A stretch of 64,000 nt of DNA from Histomonas meleagridis (Eukaryota > Parabasalia > Tritrichomonadida > Dientamoebidae). The stretch lies in the NCBI GenBank assembly GCA_020186115.1, contig WSYJ01000115.1, forward strand, positions 62,001 to 126,000. Direction: 5' to 3'. Under the pieces are notes generated by a model. That model saw nothing but the letters and a program-made list of their open reading frames with translations, searched no databases and was not told where the DNA came from. This document shows, piece after piece, positions 9,870 to 20,230 of the stretch. Every line of letters starts with the position of its first letter. Positions within the stretch are counted from its first letter, which is position 1. The translations under genes and the position numbers were made by a program.

Positions 9870-10350
9870 TCAGATAAACAATTATTCTATCACATGATGA
9901 AAATAAGAAAATGCACGTTCACCAAATGTTATGACATTTTCACCAATGGAAACTGTCATTAATTTTCTACATTGTGTAAATGCATATTCGCCAAAAACTT
10001 TAACTGATTTTGGAATTGTAAATATTTGTTAATGAATAACACCTAAAAAATTCTGATTCACCAATTGTTTGAACATTTTGCCAATAAAAACTGTTGTTAA
10101 GCCTACACAATACTGAAATGCATTACTTTCACGAAGATTAGCACTTAATAAATATGTCCATTGATAAAAAATTTCATTTGGAATTTATGTGATTCTTGTA
10201 GAAATAGTAACATGTTGTGTAACATTTTTTTTAATTTAATTTCTTTTAAAAAATTGTTTTTAAGAATTGATTTTTTATCATAGGTATTAAATATTTTTGA
10301 AAATAGATTAGCTAAAATTTGTAATGATGATAATCCAAATTTAATTAACA
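9870..10350 (-). pseudogene. BspA-like LRR gene relic
   Basis: Minus-strand translation gives BspA/LRR_5 repeat fragments such as TIPKSVKVFGEYAFTQC, LMTVSIGENVITFGERAF and an earlier ESNAFQYCVGLTTVFIGK, interrupted by stops and frame changes. There is no start, membrane segment or continuous frame, so this is a remnant of a surface LRR gene like the one at 52.1-55.1 kb. Confidence 0.65.
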
Positions 10351-10578
10351 AATAGTGACTTTAAACAAGTATTTGATATGTGTTCCCATCATGCCTATAA
10401 CAGCTTTGATATGAAAATGAAGTTGATAAAATTTGTGATATAATCATTGCAAATTAATCTTATTGTCGTTGTAAGACTCAGAATTTTTTTCATTTGACAT
10501 TGCATTTTTTGACTGATTTACAGTAGCACTGATTTTTCTAAGAGTAATTCCAAATACTTAAAAATACATTTTATTTAA

Positions 10579-13500
10579 TTAAATTTCATTAATTACAGTA
10601 TCTAGTGTTAATTCTTCTCTTTCCGCCAGTTTTTTCTCTTTCTTTTTCCTTAAAGTTAACTTTTCGATCAACACGAACACGAGCGCCAAGTACTCCACAA
10701 TTCCAGCGTAGAACACAAACAATGCCCAAAACCCATTATGCGAGCTTAAGGCATTCGCCACATTATAAAACTGACCAGAACTTTCTCGATCAGTCTCAAT
10801 TCTCGAAAACACAAAGAAACACACCAAAGTACCATAAACGCACAAATAATGTATTGTTGTCCAAGTGTTACACATTGGTATCAATGTCAAAATTGCAGTA
10901 GCAACTACAAACGCCTGTGTCGTAAATGAAATTTCCACATAAGAAAATGAATCACCATATGGTACTCTTACATTATTAGCCAATCTGTTTAAAATTTCGA
11001 AGATCAAAAATGACAAACCTATCGCCATGACATGTGATATGAAAAGAGACAATAAAATATTTTTTCGTTTTAAACCATTTGAACCATAATATTCTGGCGA
11101 AGATTTTAATAATTCCAAAGGTACTTTTTGGTTAAAAATAGCGCGAGATAAAACAGGCAACATTGTATAAAACATTAAAGTCGATAAAATTTGACTTTCA
11201 TTAAATATCGGAGTTGCAGAAAAAGCGGTGAAAAAGCTATAAAAAAACATCAAATATCCTATGAAAAGGTTATAAAAGTTTCGATATTTCAAGAAAAACA
11301 TTAATCTTTCACGTAACAACCCACCGTGCAGGAAAATTAGTTTTCTTAAAGTATCAAGTTTTTGTACGACTATATCACTCGAATAATTCGAAGGCGAAAT
11401 AGTATCAATATTCACGGACACGCTTAAACTTGCGTTATTCATATAGATGGAATCAGAAACAGAATGGCCGATTGCTAACACGTTTTTTTTAGCCACGTTT
11501 TTTATGATTGTTAACAATTGTCCGATTTGTATTGGGTTTGCTTTTTCGATTAATATCACTTTATTCTTTAAAATGTCTTTAATCGAAGGAACTTTAACCA
11601 AAAATGGAATGGAATCATTATCTATTGACAAGACGTCTTTTGTATGATTTTCTTCAATGATATTATTAATACATTGTGCAACAGTTTCAATGCTATTACC
11701 TTCAATATATGATATGTTATTCATGTTCTTAATGAAGCCTAATGATATCGCTGTAGTTTCTAATGATGAACTACGACTTGGCGATGCTAAAATCAATTGG
11801 ATGTTTGCACGTTTCGCATAACTAATTAACTCTAATGCACCTTCATGTGGTTGTTCTTCAAATGCTATTAAACTTAAAAACTTTCCGCCCATTTCTAAGT
11901 TGTTAATAAAATTAAAAATATAATCAGCGCTTTCTGTTCGCGCGCGTTGCATTGACATTCGAATTTGGCGGACTTCTTCATGCGTAAATTGTTTATATGA
12001 ACAACAAATAACTCTGAGCCCTTCTTCTTTAAAGGTTTGTTCAACATCAGATGGAATTTCAACATATCCACGCATAGAATCAACATCTCCACGAATAAAC
12101 ATTTTGACAGTGCCATCAAGATCCGCAAATATTAATGAAACACGCGGGTGTTGTGGTGATGGTGGAAAATAATTTAAGACCATAAAACGTGCTTGTTGAT
12201 CAAATATGGTGGCACAAAACTCATTGGATCGTCTCATAAAGACATACCCATATTGTGATGCTAATTTAAGTAATGGCTCATCTTCTGGAAAATTCGAAAT
12301 ATAGCCAACATAATCATTAACTAAAAAGGGAACGGCTGAATGACATAAAGTAAGATGAAGGAAAAAAAGATATGTACTTTCATCTGAAACAAGATTATCA
12401 TCATCAAACGCAACAAACGGACTTTGGGGTGGGTAGTAACCGTTGGCAAGGCGTCCCGCTAAACCGCAGGATGTGATCGTTTTGCCATATATTTGACCGT
12501 TTACATATACTCGGAGAACGTTAATGCCTTTATCAACCAAAAGTGATTTCGACATTACGATCGAATCCACTTGACCAAGTTGATTAACAGAATAAATTGA
12601 AGGCACAACAGTCCCTTCATCACTTTGTATGAAAAGACTATGAATTAAAAAGATAATATCAGAACCCCAATAAACATCTATTGGAACAAATGTTAGAAAT
12701 AAGCAAAAAAAGTTTTTGAAATTATTCAAAAAATACTCTCCTATTGGAGAATCATCGTAGAAAGGCCATTTTTCTGATATTTTGCGATAGAAAATAGAAA
12801 GAGTTGCAGAGAGTAAAGCCAAAAATACAGCGAAAACCAACGAAACAACATTGTGGACATTGAACCATAGCTCAAATCTGGAAAATTTAATAGGTGGTTC
12901 TGGATTGCATTTGACTGTTCGACAATCAGTACCAGTATAAACAACTCCACATATTACATCACTTACTTGATATAAAGCAGAGTAGCGTTCAATAAATTGT
13001 GAGTTTCCGAGATGTATTTGCCGATTTTCAATTTCAATAGTTCCATTAAAAAGTACTTTGGAACTAATTGAGTTCGGTTCTTGAACTTCTTTTGAATAGT
13101 TCATGGTAAGTGTTATGTTTGAAATAATTTGGTTTTGTGATAAAAAATGTAAATCTTTATGTGGATTTCGAGCTTTTAATTGGTTTGAGCCATCAATAAT
13201 ATGCGTATCAATAGCGCATTGACCTCCATTTGTGGTACATAACAAAACTAAATCTGCAGGAGCTACTTCGCCATTTGTTAATTTGATTATATCACCAACA
13301 GAAACTGCTTGCCATGGTATTTCTATCCAGTTGTGATCGCGAAGTACAGTAATTCTTCTTCTGTCTATTTGTTGTGTTAATTTTTTGCGCCGAAAAAATT
13401 GAATAATTTCAAGAATTCCTGAAGTAGCAAGAATAATTATAATGGGTGTAAGTGTAAGTGCCGTATTAAGAGGAAAGCTGATGAATATTTGAGCAACAAA

Positions 13501-13656
13501 AAATGAAAAGAAAAAAAGGAATGAAATACGTGATAAAAGAATTGGTATAAAATTTGGTACTCTTGGAGAATTTGGATTTGGCTTCATGATGTTTGTTGGA
13601 TATTCTGTTTCTATATAAAGAGAGCTGCGTTCCGAAGAAAAAACAACTTCTCTCAT
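10579..13656 (-). CDS. P4-ATPase (flippase)-like protein, catalytic residues lost
   Basis: The 1025-residue protein has the P4-ATPase layout: two N-terminal helices, an actuator-like domain with VGDIIKLTNGEVAPADLVLL, two more helices (about 270-345), a large cytosolic region with a KSPDE-like substrate-binding part, and six C-terminal helices. Key catalytic motifs are missing. The phosphorylation site aligns as LGQVDSIVMSKSLLVDKG (about 360-377), with Ser where the family has the phosphorylated Asp of DKTGT. The actuator DGET reads DGSN (about 156-159). The hinge GDGxNDxxM reads GHSVSDSIYM. The frame is intact and long, which argues for a maintained pseudoenzyme rather than simple decay. The start is the ATG at 13656; the longer frame begins with TTG. 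Confidence 0.8.
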   Translation of the reverse strand: MREVVFSSERSSLYIETEYPTNIMKPNPNSPRVPNFIPILLSRISFLFFFSFFVAQIFISFPLNTALTLTPIIIILATSGILEIIQFFRRKKLTQQIDRRRITVLRDHNWIEIPWQAVSVGDIIKLTNGEVAPADLVLLCTTNGGQCAIDTHIIDGSNQLKARNPHKDLHFLSQNQIISNITLTMNYSKEVQEPNSISSKVLFNGTIEIENRQIHLGNSQFIERYSALYQVSDVICGVVYTGTDCRTVKCNPEPPIKFSRFELWFNVHNVVSLVFAVFLALLSATLSIFYRKISEKWPFYDDSPIGEYFLNNFKNFFCLFLTFVPIDVYWGSDIIFLIHSLFIQSDEGTVVPSIYSVNQLGQVDSIVMSKSLLVDKGINVLRVYVNGQIYGKTITSCGLAGRLANGYYPPQSPFVAFDDDNLVSDESTYLFFLHLTLCHSAVPFLVNDYVGYISNFPEDEPLLKLASQYGYVFMRRSNEFCATIFDQQARFMVLNYFPPSPQHPRVSLIFADLDGTVKMFIRGDVDSMRGYVEIPSDVEQTFKEEGLRVICCSYKQFTHEEVRQIRMSMQRARTESADYIFNFINNLEMGGKFLSLIAFEEQPHEGALELISYAKRANIQLILASPSRSSSLETTAISLGFIKNMNNISYIEGNSIETVAQCINNIIEENHTKDVLSIDNDSIPFLVKVPSIKDILKNKVILIEKANPIQIGQLLTIIKNVAKKNVLAIGHSVSDSIYMNNASLSVSVNIDTISPSNYSSDIVVQKLDTLRKLIFLHGGLLRERLMFFLKYRNFYNLFIGYLMFFYSFFTAFSATPIFNESQILSTLMFYTMLPVLSRAIFNQKVPLELLKSSPEYYGSNGLKRKNILLSLFISHVMAIGLSFLIFEILNRLANNVRVPYGDSFSYVEISFTTQAFVVATAILTLIPMCNTWTTIHYLCVYGTLVCFFVFSRIETDRESSGQFYNVANALSSHNGFWALFVFYAGIVEYLALVFVLIEKLTLRKKKEKKLAEREELTLDTVINEI

Positions 13657-13871
13657 CTCCAAAGATTTTTAACGATAGCTCTTATTCGAGAAAAAATCAT
13701 TTTTTCCTTTGAACATTTTAAATCAATCATTATTTAACAAAAGACTTTAAATCAAATTAATAAAGTGAACTAAAAAAAATATTTTTGTTGTAGAACAATT
13801 TGATTGTGAAAAATGATTTCAAAAAAATAATTTAAATATATATACATCTTTATAAAAATTAACAAACAACA

Positions 13872-14696
13872 CTATATAGCAGCCATTGTCGGGAGAATTA
13901 ATTTATTTACATACGTCGAATGCATATGAAACTGTAAAAATTGGCTCAAAAAAGAGTTTTCACTATCAAAAACTTTAAGTGCCTTTTGTACTTTGTGAAA
14001 ATTCTTTCCGACCGGAGCTGAAAGCAGTATAATATTGTTATGTTTCACGTTAACACGAAGAAGGAATTGAAATGTTCCAAAAAACCCAGCGTAAAAAATT
14101 GATTTTGGTGGTGTTTGGATAAATAAAAGTGAAATGTTATCAATACTAAACTGATTGATATTAGTTTGTTGGATTTTGTTTTGATGGAATTGAAACATTT
14201 TCGAAATTTTGGAAAGTGGCATGCTAGAAACGTTCACCAAATTTGGTGCAAGAGCTCTACTTATCATTGCATTGAACTCATTATTCATTCCTTTAGAATC
14301 ATATGTAATGGTAAGATTTGGTTTGATTTCATTAATATAATGTTGAACAGATAAAGCTATTTCTTCAACAGACCACTGGCTTCCTTGGAAGCTATCTGGA
14401 TTATATGTATTTATAATGCAATTTTTTGGATTGATTTTTGCAATACGACAAGCTACTTCAAAATCATTTTGAGCTTGAGTAAAATTTTCTCTCCCCGGGG
14501 ACAAGGAAAGAATGAAAGGATTTTTTGATTTGGAAAGAGTTGGTCCGAAATATTTGAATAAATCTATTGGATTTGAAACGATAAAAAGAATTCTCTGTGA
14601 TAAACCAATTTGCCTATCAATGACATTAAAATACATTAGAAAAACATGAGTCATTAAAATTACTAGATTTAAAAAGACGATTTTGGACCATTCCAT
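13872..14696 (-). CDS. PIG-L-like (LmbE-fold) protein lacking metal ligands
   Basis: The 274-residue protein has an N-terminal membrane helix (about residues 6-24), then a PIG-L pattern: RILFIVSNPIDLFKYFGPTL, a LSLSPGRENFTQAQNDFEVACRI segment, the DSFQGSQW block, and INEIKPNLTITYDSKGM. PIG-L removes the acetyl group from GlcNAc-PI, the second step of GPI anchor synthesis, using a zinc held by HPDDE and a later HxxH. Here HPDDE reads NPIDL (42-46) and the GxSGHxNH block reads GMNNEFN (136-142), so most metal ligands are gone. A catalytic role is unlikely. It is encoded next to another probable pseudoenzyme on the same strand. Confidence 0.65.
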   Translation of the reverse strand: MEWSKIVFLNLVILMTHVFLMYFNVIDRQIGLSQRILFIVSNPIDLFKYFGPTLSKSKNPFILSLSPGRENFTQAQNDFEVACRIAKINPKNCIINTYNPDSFQGSQWSVEEIALSVQHYINEIKPNLTITYDSKGMNNEFNAMISRALAPNLVNVSSMPLSKISKMFQFHQNKIQQTNINQFSIDNISLLFIQTPPKSIFYAGFFGTFQFLLRVNVKHNNIILLSAPVGKNFHKVQKALKVFDSENSFLSQFLQFHMHSTYVNKLILPTMAAI

Positions 14697-15335
14697 TTAC
14701 AACCACCTTTAAAATCATGAAGACTCAATAACAACTTTTTGATAATTTTATGACAGCTAATTTTCTTATGTTTTTTTGAATGTATATCGTATCCTATCGT
14801 AAATAACGTATTTTTCTGGGAAAATAATTCCACTTAACCGAATTATCTATCGTCTCACCGTAATCCTGGGATTTCGTTCAGTGATTTGATTGGCGTTCCC
14901 TATACTAAAATCGAAATTATTCTTACGAGATCGAGGGGTCCGGAGGGCGAGCGGTGGGTGCAAGAATACTGACCAGTAGGCTGAGGTACGGAGGGTATTT
15001 ATTGCAAAGAAAAATGTCTATACATATTTGAATTTAACGATTCGCATTCCTTATCAAAAATCACTACGTAAGTAGGAACTTACAATAAACTTGGGAAACC
15101 AAATTCAACTTTTTGAATGGTATTTCTGTTAAAAACGATCAAAAGTCGTCCCATTTTTGAACATTAGTTTACGCTCTTAACTTCAAACCGCTTATTGTTT
15201 GTGGGATTTCAATACAATTAATGAAAACTGTCATATGCTTTTTGAATTCATCCGGTTATTCTTTCTAAAGTCCAATTTCTATAGATTTTATTCTATCGTT
15301 GCTTTTTTGAATATATCCTGACGATCATATTTTTA
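14697..15335. other. Divergent intergenic region with a GC-rich island
   Basis: Upstream region of two divergent genes. Most is AT-rich, but about 14925-15000 is strongly GC-rich (GGGGTCCGGAGGGCGAGCGG and following), quite unlike other intergenic DNA here. I cannot assign it to tRNA, 5S rRNA, spliceosomal RNA or SRP RNA. TCATAT at about 15325 may be the initiator of the downstream kinase gene. Confidence 0.4.
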
Positions 15336-16634
15336 ATGAGTTTGGTTCCAGGTGAAACACAAATTGGGAACTATCTAATGCTTCATAAAATAGGCTCTGG
15401 GGCATTCTCAACAGTCTGGCTTGCGAGGAATGTTATTACTAATGTCCGTGTTGCAATTAAAGTCATTATGAAAAAAAACTTATCCACTGCGGATGATAAA
15501 ACGCGTTTTGCTCGAGAGGTTAATCTTCTAAAACAAATTCGGCATCCCTTTATTGCTGAATTTTTTGAAACGTTAGAAGATGATAATTATCATTTTTTAG
15601 TTATGGAATATGCCAAAGGTGGGAATATGCTTAATTTCATTAACATGAAAGGGCAGCTTACGGAACTTCAAGCACGTCATTATTTTTCCCAAATAATATC
15701 AGTTTTAGAATATCTTCATAATGAGAAGATGGTTGCTCACCGAGATCTTAAAGCAGAGAATGTTATGTTAGATCGATACAACAACATTCGTGTTATTGAT
15801 TTTGGACTTAGTAATCAATTCACAATATCCACCCCAGAGCTCAAAACTGCGTGTGGCTCCCCACATTATGCAGCGCCAGAGATGATCAAAGGCAAGCCCT
15901 ACACTGCTGCCACTGATATTTGGAGTGCTGGGATCTTATTATTTTCCATGGTTGCTGGACATTTACCATATGACGATGAAAATGTACAACGTCTATTACA
16001 AAAAATCGTTTACACCGATGTTCATTACCACTGTTACATGTCTCCCTCTTTAGTCGACTTACTTAAAAAAATGCTTGCGAAAGCGCCAGAGAACCGAATC
16101 ACGCTCAAGAAGATCCGCGAGCATCCATGGTTCTCACAGTATGAGTACAACGCGCTCATCAATTTCCAAGCAACAGAGTGTCCCGGTAAGGAAGTGATCA
16201 ACAAAGAAATTGTCGACAAGATGGTTGAGTTAGGCATTGATTGTCATTCGCTTCATCAGCAACTATTAAATGGCGATTTCACTGAGTTGACTTCAATGTA
16301 TAGACAATTGCTGAAGGAAAACATCACCGAAAAGATGAAGGACGTGATGCACAACGTCCAAAAAATGGTTCCGCATAAGAAAATCGACCAAAGTATGAAA
16401 TTCAACTTCCAAAGCAATAAGCAAAACGATGAAATGCAAAGGTACCAAGTGAGAATGCCTGGAAGAGCAGTAAGAAATGGAAATGCAGTACTGCAACAGC
16501 ACCAAAACGGAGCGCCAAGAACGCTGCAGGCACCTGCGCCAGTGCAAATAGCGGCAAGAAGATTGTCAAGACCAGTGGCAGTGAAAAGGCCAATAGAACT
16601 GGGAAGCCAATTGGGGTCACACGAAACGCCTTAA
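15336..16634 (+). CDS. CAMK/AMPK-related (CAMKL) Ser/Thr protein kinase
   Basis: The kinase domain occupies residues 11-263. It has IGSGAFSTVWLAR glycine loop, VAIKVI, HRDLKAENVML, DFGLS, CGSPHYAAPE activation loop end, DIWSAGILLF, and a closing ENRITLKKIREHPWF. The HRDLKAEN and CGSPHYAAPE forms are typical of the SNF1/MARK/CAMKL group, whose activation-loop Thr/Ser is phosphorylated by an upstream kinase. A UBA-like helical segment may follow at about 285-320 (MVELGIDCHSLHQQLLNGDFTELTSMYRQLL). The last 80 residues are Arg/Gln/Ala-rich and probably disordered. The 3' third is notably GC-rich compared with the 5' part. The start ATG lies about 10 nt after a TCATAT initiator-like site. Confidence 0.92.
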   Translation: MSLVPGETQIGNYLMLHKIGSGAFSTVWLARNVITNVRVAIKVIMKKNLSTADDKTRFAREVNLLKQIRHPFIAEFFETLEDDNYHFLVMEYAKGGNMLNFINMKGQLTELQARHYFSQIISVLEYLHNEKMVAHRDLKAENVMLDRYNNIRVIDFGLSNQFTISTPELKTACGSPHYAAPEMIKGKPYTAATDIWSAGILLFSMVAGHLPYDDENVQRLLQKIVYTDVHYHCYMSPSLVDLLKKMLAKAPENRITLKKIREHPWFSQYEYNALINFQATECPGKEVINKEIVDKMVELGIDCHSLHQQLLNGDFTELTSMYRQLLKENITEKMKDVMHNVQKMVPHKKIDQSMKFNFQSNKQNDEMQRYQVRMPGRAVRNGNAVLQQHQNGAPRTLQAPAPVQIAARRLSRPVAVKRPIELGSQLGSHETP

Positions 16635-17368
16635 TGTAATGTAAAAGTTTTTTTTTTCTTAGTATTTTTATTAAGGATTAAAGTTGGAATTGTTTTAATC
16701 TGATGATATTTTTATTTGTTTTCGAATAATTTGTGAATAAGTTTGTCGTTATCGAGCAATTATAATCATTTATAATTATAGGAATTAATGTTGATAAAAA
16801 CAATATTTAATATATGTTAATGATATATTTGTGATGTAATCCTGATATAATTTCAACAAATTTGTTTGTAATTTGATTTAAATAATTAAAAAGTAGTAAG
16901 AATTATAAAAATAATTAGAAATGATGTATTAGTAATAATTCAAGAAAAGAATAATCACAATCAAAATTTGATTATCAAACAATTGAACCATCACTTTATG
17001 AAAGATACTTATTTGTCAATGAAAAAAAAGAAAATCGCCTTCGTATCGATAGTTTCACATAAATCATTTCAGTAATTTTTTACATATTGAATTTTATTTT
17101 TTTATTTGGTAAAAATAATTAATATTTTTCATTTTTATGTTTATCGCTGAGAGCTCTCATTGAAAAAAGTCTAAAACGAATCTTTTGATTTCAAAATCAT
17201 GATATCGGGTGCTCTCATTGGCGATAAAACATTCCCCTTTGGTAATTTTTTTCAACTCTTGGGGAATAGGTAAAATTTTAGTAAAGGTATAAATAACACA
17301 GAATTCGTCTTAACATGCTATGTTCAAAATACAGCATAAGGAAGAAATTTCTTTCAATCTGGGAAAAC
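16635..17368. other. Intergenic region with small ankyrin-gene relic
   Basis: Mostly AT-rich. At about 16960-17045 the plus strand reads QTIEPSLYERYLFVNEKK, matching the conserved DUF3447/ankyrin segment QTI(K/R)PSLYE(R/K)(Y/C)SFVN seen in the intact genes, but nothing else of the gene remains. Confidence 0.5.
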
Positions 17369-18867
17369 TCATTCAGTTCTTCCTAATTTTTCACGAAGTA
17401 GATTTTCTATTTCTGTATAACCGTTTTGTTTCTCTTGTGCAATTTGAATTGCTGTATAAAATTACGAAAATAAATTCCAAATTATTAAAACATATATAAA
17501 ATTATTCAAATGAATATATTTTGCATTAACATCAATTCCTTCTTTATCTAAAAGTAATTTTACTATTTCTATATTATCATTTCCAACTGCAATATGAAGT
17601 GCTGTTTCAAATTATTAAAACATATTCCAAATTATTATAACACATTTCAAAATATTAAAACATATATTAAATTATTCAAATGAATATTTGTTGCATTAAC
17701 ATCAATTCCTTCTTTATCTAAAATATATTTCACAATTTCAATATTTCCTGATTCTGAAGCAAATGGCAAAATATTTTTTGGAATTTGATTATTTTGAAGG
17801 AAATATTTAACGAGATATAAATTTCCCTTTCTTGCTGATTCATTTATATTATCAACAGTAATATTAATTCCTTTTTCTTCGAAAAATTCCAAAATTTCAT
17901 AATTATCTTTTTTAATACAAAAACTTACTAAATCATTAGTTTTATCTTTAGAGATTTTTGATATTGATTGTATTTTTTCTAATTTATTTTCATAAATATA
18001 TTTAAAGATATCATTTCGATGAAATTCTATTGCTGCTTCATATGCACCTTCAAATGTTAAATGATTTTGTTCACATAAATGAATGATTTCCTCATTTCCA
18101 CCTGCAATTGCATATTTACCTGTGTTTTCTACTTTTGATCCATTTATAATTAAATATTTAAAACATTTTTCTGATCCAAAAAATGCTGCATAATCAATTA
18201 ATGTAACATTTTTTTTATTAACGAATGAATATCTTTCATAAAGTGTTGGCTTAATTGTTTGATTAAAATCAAAATTTGTTTGTGATGATATTTCTTGAAG
18301 TTTTTCAACATCATCATTTTGAATCATTTTCACAATTTCATTCGGATTAACTCCTTCCTGGATAAGAAGTTCCCATTCATTCTTTAAAAGTTCTTCATAA
18401 TTTTTTTGAATATATTCAGCAAATTTATAATCCCTTAAATCTTTAAATGTTTCATTTGGCATGTGCTGTATAAAATATCCTTTAGAAGTAAATAATGAAT
18501 TTTTTATGTTTTTAATGATTTTTTTATCGAGTAAATTATCTTTAATCATTTTCATAAGAAGATAATATGATTCTTGTGTATTTTCACCAACAAGAAAATG
18601 TCCATATACAGTAAAAATATTAATATCTTTCTGAGTGTTCGTTTCTAGTTTTTTGATTTCTTTAAGAAAATCCAAATATAAATCAACATCTTTCATTCGT
18701 ATGATAATAGTTGCATATGTAATCCTAACAATAATTAAATTAAAAGAGAATGGATAAATATTATCAAATTTACTTATGATTGATTTCGAAGATTGAATGA
18801 TATTTTCTTTGTTTAAATTAAAAATTAAATTATTAATATATATATTAATGTTCCCATTCGTTTTCAC
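17369..18867 (-). CDS. DUF3447-type ankyrin repeat protein with spacer-interrupted 3' end
   Basis: The long frame (18867-17647) encodes the helical N-terminal domain and ankyrin units of the trichomonad DUF3447 type (SLIDYAAFFGS.KCFKYLI, YAIAGGNEEIIHLCEQN, LPFASESGNIEIVKYILDKEGIDVNA). Two further ankyrin units follow, starting at 17605 and 17455, and end with a TGA at 17369-17371. They are separated from each other and from the frame by AT-rich spacers of 71 and 51 nt that break the frame, as in the array at 37.4-40.7 kb. The frame opens with GTG; the only nearby ATG (about 18886, MESQVKS) is in another frame, so a frameshift near 18850-18870 or decay of the start is likely. Confidence 0.6.
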
Positions 18868-18887
18868 TTTTTACTTGAGATTCCATA

Positions 18888-19335
18888 TAAAATGCCACTT
18901 TTGTGGCAGATCATTTGCGGTTGGGTGTGATGTATAGTTTACATAATCGTTTTCGTCTCAAATTCTATAATATAAAGGAAAAAAAGAAATTTTTGAAATT
19001 CTTTTGGCTTTTCACAATTGTGGTATGCAATGACCCAATTATTTTTATTGAAATTCTTTTCACAATGAGAAATATCATATCCTTAATCCACATATGATTG
19101 TCATCAATTTAAGTGCTTATGATTTATGCATAAATCGAATATTTAATTTCTGTGATAAGGTAAATATCACTACTGATTTGAATTTGGTTCCAACAATTGA
19201 AGAAAAAGATCGACAAAAATATTTCCAAAAGCAAATCTGAAAAAAATTATATTTCATAATAAAAGCTATTCATAAATATCCCAACGACATTATTACCATT
19301 TGAATTCATCCCATCTAAAGATTTCGTTACTCGAT
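18888..19335. other. Region with possible ankyrin-gene remnants
   Basis: AT-rich DNA. A plus-strand stretch at about 19110-19240 (AYDLCINRIFNFCDKV) resembles the degraded N-terminal domain of an ankyrin gene, but this is weak. Confidence 0.25.
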
Positions 19336-20010
19336 CTTTATTAAATTCAAAAAATGGAATATTTAGATTTTATGAAACAAATCAATGAAAATTATGAAAA
19401 ACTTTCAAAGAATGATTGGGAACTTAATAGGAAATATAATAAAGAAGGACATAATCCAAAAGAAAATGCAAAAATTATTCGAAAAACTTCAATAAATATC
19501 ATCACAAAATGATTTTGATTTAAATCAAACAATTCAGCCGTCACTTTATGAAAGTTGTTCATTTATTAATAAAAAAATGTTTCATTAATTGATTATGCTG
19601 CATTTTTTTTCTTCATTTACATTTTAAATGTTTTAAATATTTACTTATGAATGGTTCTAATATGGAAAATACAGATAAATATTCAATTGCAGGTGGAAAT
19701 GAGGAATTCATTCATTTATGCGAACAAAATCATTCAACACCTGAAGAATCATATGAAGCATCAATTAAATTTCATTGAAATGATATCTTTAAATATATTT
19801 ATGAAAATAAAATTAACAAAACTGATAATTTAGAAGAATTAAGAAGTACATGTGTTTTATATCATAATTATGAAGTTTTTATATATTCACAAAAAGGATG
19901 CAAATCAATGAATATATTATTAATCAAGCAGCAGAAATTGGAAATTTATTTTTTATGAAACAATATGCACAATCCAATAAAGTTATTTCTTTGATCAGAG
20001 ATTAATCATC
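19336..20010 (+). pseudogene. DUF3447/ankyrin gene relic
   Basis: The plus strand carries recognisable pieces of the ankyrin family in order: LSKNDWELNRKYNKEGHNPKENAKIIRK, then DFDLNQTIQPSLYESCSFINKK, LIDYAAFF, CFKYLLMNGSNMENTDKYSIAGGNEEFIHLCEQNHST, and HWNDIFKYIYENK-like sequence with a stop. Frameshifts and in-frame stops separate the pieces and a part of the middle is deleted. It is closest in layout to the intact gene at 37.4 kb. Confidence 0.8.
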
Positions 20011-20230
20011 TGCTATCTATTAGAAATAGATGTCTAAATAATATTAAAAAAATAATTTAGTAGTAAAAATTTTATATGATGTACAAAAATAAACTTGAAT
20101 AAAAAGTTTTTTTTTTTTATTTTGAAAAAATTCTATGAGTATTAAGATTCAGAATGTGGACGATTAGCTTTAAGTGATCCGCCACTATTCAATTTTGAAT
20201 ATATACAAAATTTCAAAATTGGGGCTTTGG

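Noticed and set aside
14925-15000. tRNA, 5S rRNA, SRP RNA or U-snRNA gene
   Set aside because: No cloverleaf, no TTCGA-type T-loop and none of the signature motifs of these RNAs could be found.
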